This document shows, one piece after another, positions 21,578-22,882 of a stretch of 22,882 nt of DNA (the stretch's first letter is position 1; every line of letters begins with the position of its first letter). Location of the stretch: assembly GCA_027943245.1 (NCBI GenBank), contig JANDJZ010000733.1, positions 1 to 22,882 of the forward strand, read 5' to 3'. Source of the stretch: Acanthamoeba sp. SK_2022b (lineage: Eukaryota; Discosea; Longamoebia; Acanthamoebidae). A model generated the notes under the pieces. The model had not been told where the DNA came from. It worked only from the letters and a program-made list of their open reading frames with translations, and did no database searches. The position numbers and the translations under genes were made by a program.

Positions 21578-21608
21578 CTCTTACTAGTAAGAGTAGTCCC
21601 CAAAGGGG
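21578..21608. other. Two hairpin-forming palindromes in the gene C 3' UTR
   Basis: CTCTTACTAGTAAGAG (21578-21593) is a perfect 16-base palindrome. CCCCAAAGGGG (21598-21608) is a 4-base stem with a three-base loop. Both lie 19-50 bases after the gene C stop codon on the minus strand, just before the A-rich tract. Confidence 0.5.
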
Positions 21609-21626
21609 ATGGGAGCTCACTCTCTT

Positions 21627-22882
21627 TCAGGAGCGCTGGGTGACCATCATCTTGCCGTCGTCTTGAACCTTCATGTGGTGGAAGATGAGCACCTCGCGGT
21701 CCCGCCTGCGTCGCTTGCGACTGCTGGACGACTCGTCCGAGCCCTCGCCCTCTCCGTCCCTCTGCAGCTCGCCCTCCACCGACTGCTGCCCCACAGAGGT
21801 AGTTGGTGATGAAGACGACGACGGTGGAGCAGTCGAAGTAGTAGAAGAAGAAGCATCGGTCCTTCGCTTGCGGCGGCGGATCGGCACCACGGCGCTGCGT
21901 TCGAGCTCCTGGATCTTCTGGGGGCTCTGCTCGTAATAGGACAGGATCTGCTGCAGCATCTGCATCTGCTCGGGCGACGCGCGCTTTCGGGCGCTGTCCT
22001 CGGCGGCGGAGAGCGATCCGAGGAAACCGCTGCCGCCACCGCCACTGGCGTCATCGCTGTCGGAACCGTTGGACCCGTCGCCGGCAGACGAGGCTTGTTG
22101 GGCCTGCACGGCCGAGGCGGCGGCCCCAGTGACCCGGCGCAGGTGGGGCGGCAGCGGAGGCATCGAAGAACGGAACTGGGCGGTGTCGCCCACGTCCTGC
22201 CACTCGCCGTCGGCGTCGCCCTCCTCCTGCTCCGCGCGCCGAGGCCTCTGCTCGGCCAGGCCGGTCGACTTCTCGACAAAGTGGGTGGTCTCGGCCGGCG
22301 GGGACAGCGACCGAGCGCCGTTCTGTCGCCGCCGCTTTCGCGACAAGTCCAACTGGTGATGGTGATGGTGCTGCTGGTGGTGGTTCGACCCGCCGTAGAG
22401 CCGCGTGAGCTCTGGCGGCGACGTGCCCTCGTCGTCCTCGTCGAGCTCGTTGAGGCTACCGCCGTGGGCGGCGAGCGACATGGCCTGTTGCTCCCACGGT
22501 CGACCACCAACGCCGCCGTTGTTGTTGTTGTAGGTATTTACACTGGCGTGGCGATGGTGGTAGCCGTTGGTTCGATGATGGTGATGGTCGCCGTTGCTCC
22601 TGCCACTAGAGGTCGACGCCCAGCCGCGCTGGTGCTGATGGCCATTCGATGGCGCGTGCTGCTGGCGGGCCTGATCGTAGACCCCCCGCAACGGGTTGGC
22701 CTTGTAGTGGCTCGACGGTTGCCTGGGCGCCATACGCTCGGCAACGCGAGGCATGGAAGGTTGGAAGCCGTCCTCGAGAATGCCGTCCATGCCGTCCATG
22801 CCGTCCATCATGTCTTCCCCACGAGCGAAGCCTCTCGTGCTACTCGTGGGTACGTCGACAAGAATTCCGTCCACGTCATCCT
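21627..22882 (-). CDS. Uncharacterised His/Ser-rich protein C with C-terminal FHHM motif (cluster member 3, 5' end outside window)
   Basis: The frame is open to the right edge of the window, so the start is not seen; internal ATGs occur at the MMDGMDGMDG stretch. No family was recognised. In order: MDG tandem triplets made by a 9-base repeat (plus strand about 22789-22815); Gln/His/Asn-rich linkers (HHHHRTNGYHHRH, NNNN); LNELDEDDEG; a His run HHQQHHHHHQ followed by the basic patch RKRRRQ; a long Gly/Ser/Ala linker; a likely helix SPEQMQMLQQILSYYEQSPQ; RRRKRR; a Ser/Pro/Thr stretch; an acidic EGEGSDESSSS; a basic patch RKRRRRDR; then EVLIFHHMKVQDDGKMMV and the end. The order basic patch, hydrophobic strand, FHHM repeats what is seen at the ends of genes A and B. 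No intron is needed in the visible 415 codons. Confidence 0.8.
   Translation of the reverse strand, partial: DDVDGILVDVPTSSTRGFARGEDMMDGMDGMDGILEDGFQPSMPRVAERMAPRQPSSHYKANPLRGVYDQARQQHAPSNGHQHQRGWASTSSGRSNGDHHHHRTNGYHHRHASVNTYNNNNGGVGGRPWEQQAMSLAAHGGSLNELDEDDEGTSPPELTRLYGGSNHHQQHHHHHQLDLSRKRRRQNGARSLSPPAETTHFVEKSTGLAEQRPRRAEQEEGDADGEWQDVGDTAQFRSSMPPLPPHLRRVTGAAASAVQAQQASSAGDGSNGSDSDDASGGGGSGFLGSLSAAEDSARKRASPEQMQMLQQILSYYEQSPQKIQELERSAVVPIRRRKRRTDASSSTTSTAPPSSSSSPTTSVGQQSVEGELQRDGEGEGSDESSSSRKRRRRDREVLIFHHMKVQDDGKMMVTQRS

Larger units (their letters stand above)
20714..21626. other. Intergenic region between cluster genes B and C
   Basis: About 910 bases hold the promoter of gene B and the 3' UTR of gene C. 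Visible elements are an inverted pair of CCAAT boxes (21057-21069), a further CCAAT near 21329, a T-rich tract at 21500-21560, and two hairpins at 21578-21608. No coding sequence is supported; the short plus-strand frames show no family features. Confidence 0.5.

Overview
The window looks like nuclear DNA from a compact, GC-rich, intron-rich protist. Exons are GC-rich and are separated by short GT-AG introns of about 65-250 nt, often AT-rich or packed with dinucleotide repeats. Ser, Ala, His and Gln tracts are common in the proteins. Together with the Cdc20, eIF3d and Tim23 homologues this suggests an amoebozoan of the Acanthamoeba type. That assignment is inference from gene style; no rRNA or organellar marker is present.

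Left part (1-5590): the 3' end of an eIF3 subunit d gene (+); an HflX/GTPBP6-type GTPase gene (+) whose seven visible exons encode only the N-terminal and middle domains and stop before the GTPase domain at a (TG)n tract; a convergent two-exon coiled-coil gene (-); and a divergently arranged two-exon CDC20 gene (+) with a consensus E2F site upstream.

Middle part (5591-15530): about 1.7 kb without a recognisable gene; a five-exon F-box/leucine-rich-repeat gene (-) whose introns 2, 3 and 4 are full of complementary (TG)n/(CA)n; a 17-exon TBC RabGAP gene (-) of about 1220 codons with both catalytic fingers and a long N-terminal region I cannot assign; and a three-exon TIM23 gene (-) ending at 15530.

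Right part (16620-22882): three consecutive minus-strand genes that are essentially single-exon, in contrast to everything to their left. They encode long, disordered, His/Ser-rich basic proteins. All three end with a basic patch followed by a short hydrophobic motif of the form x-F-H-(H/K)-(M/L)-x-(V/F). I could not match them to a known family. They look like a head-to-tail array of related nuclear or regulatory proteins and are the most likely undescribed system here.

Most genes serve unrelated core functions (translation, cell cycle, ubiquitin ligase adaptors, membrane traffic, mitochondrial import), so the window is not an operon-like unit. Only the right-hand cluster looks functionally linked. 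Exon joins were deduced by hand from reading frame, splice-site consensus and family similarity; no alignment or transcript data were used.
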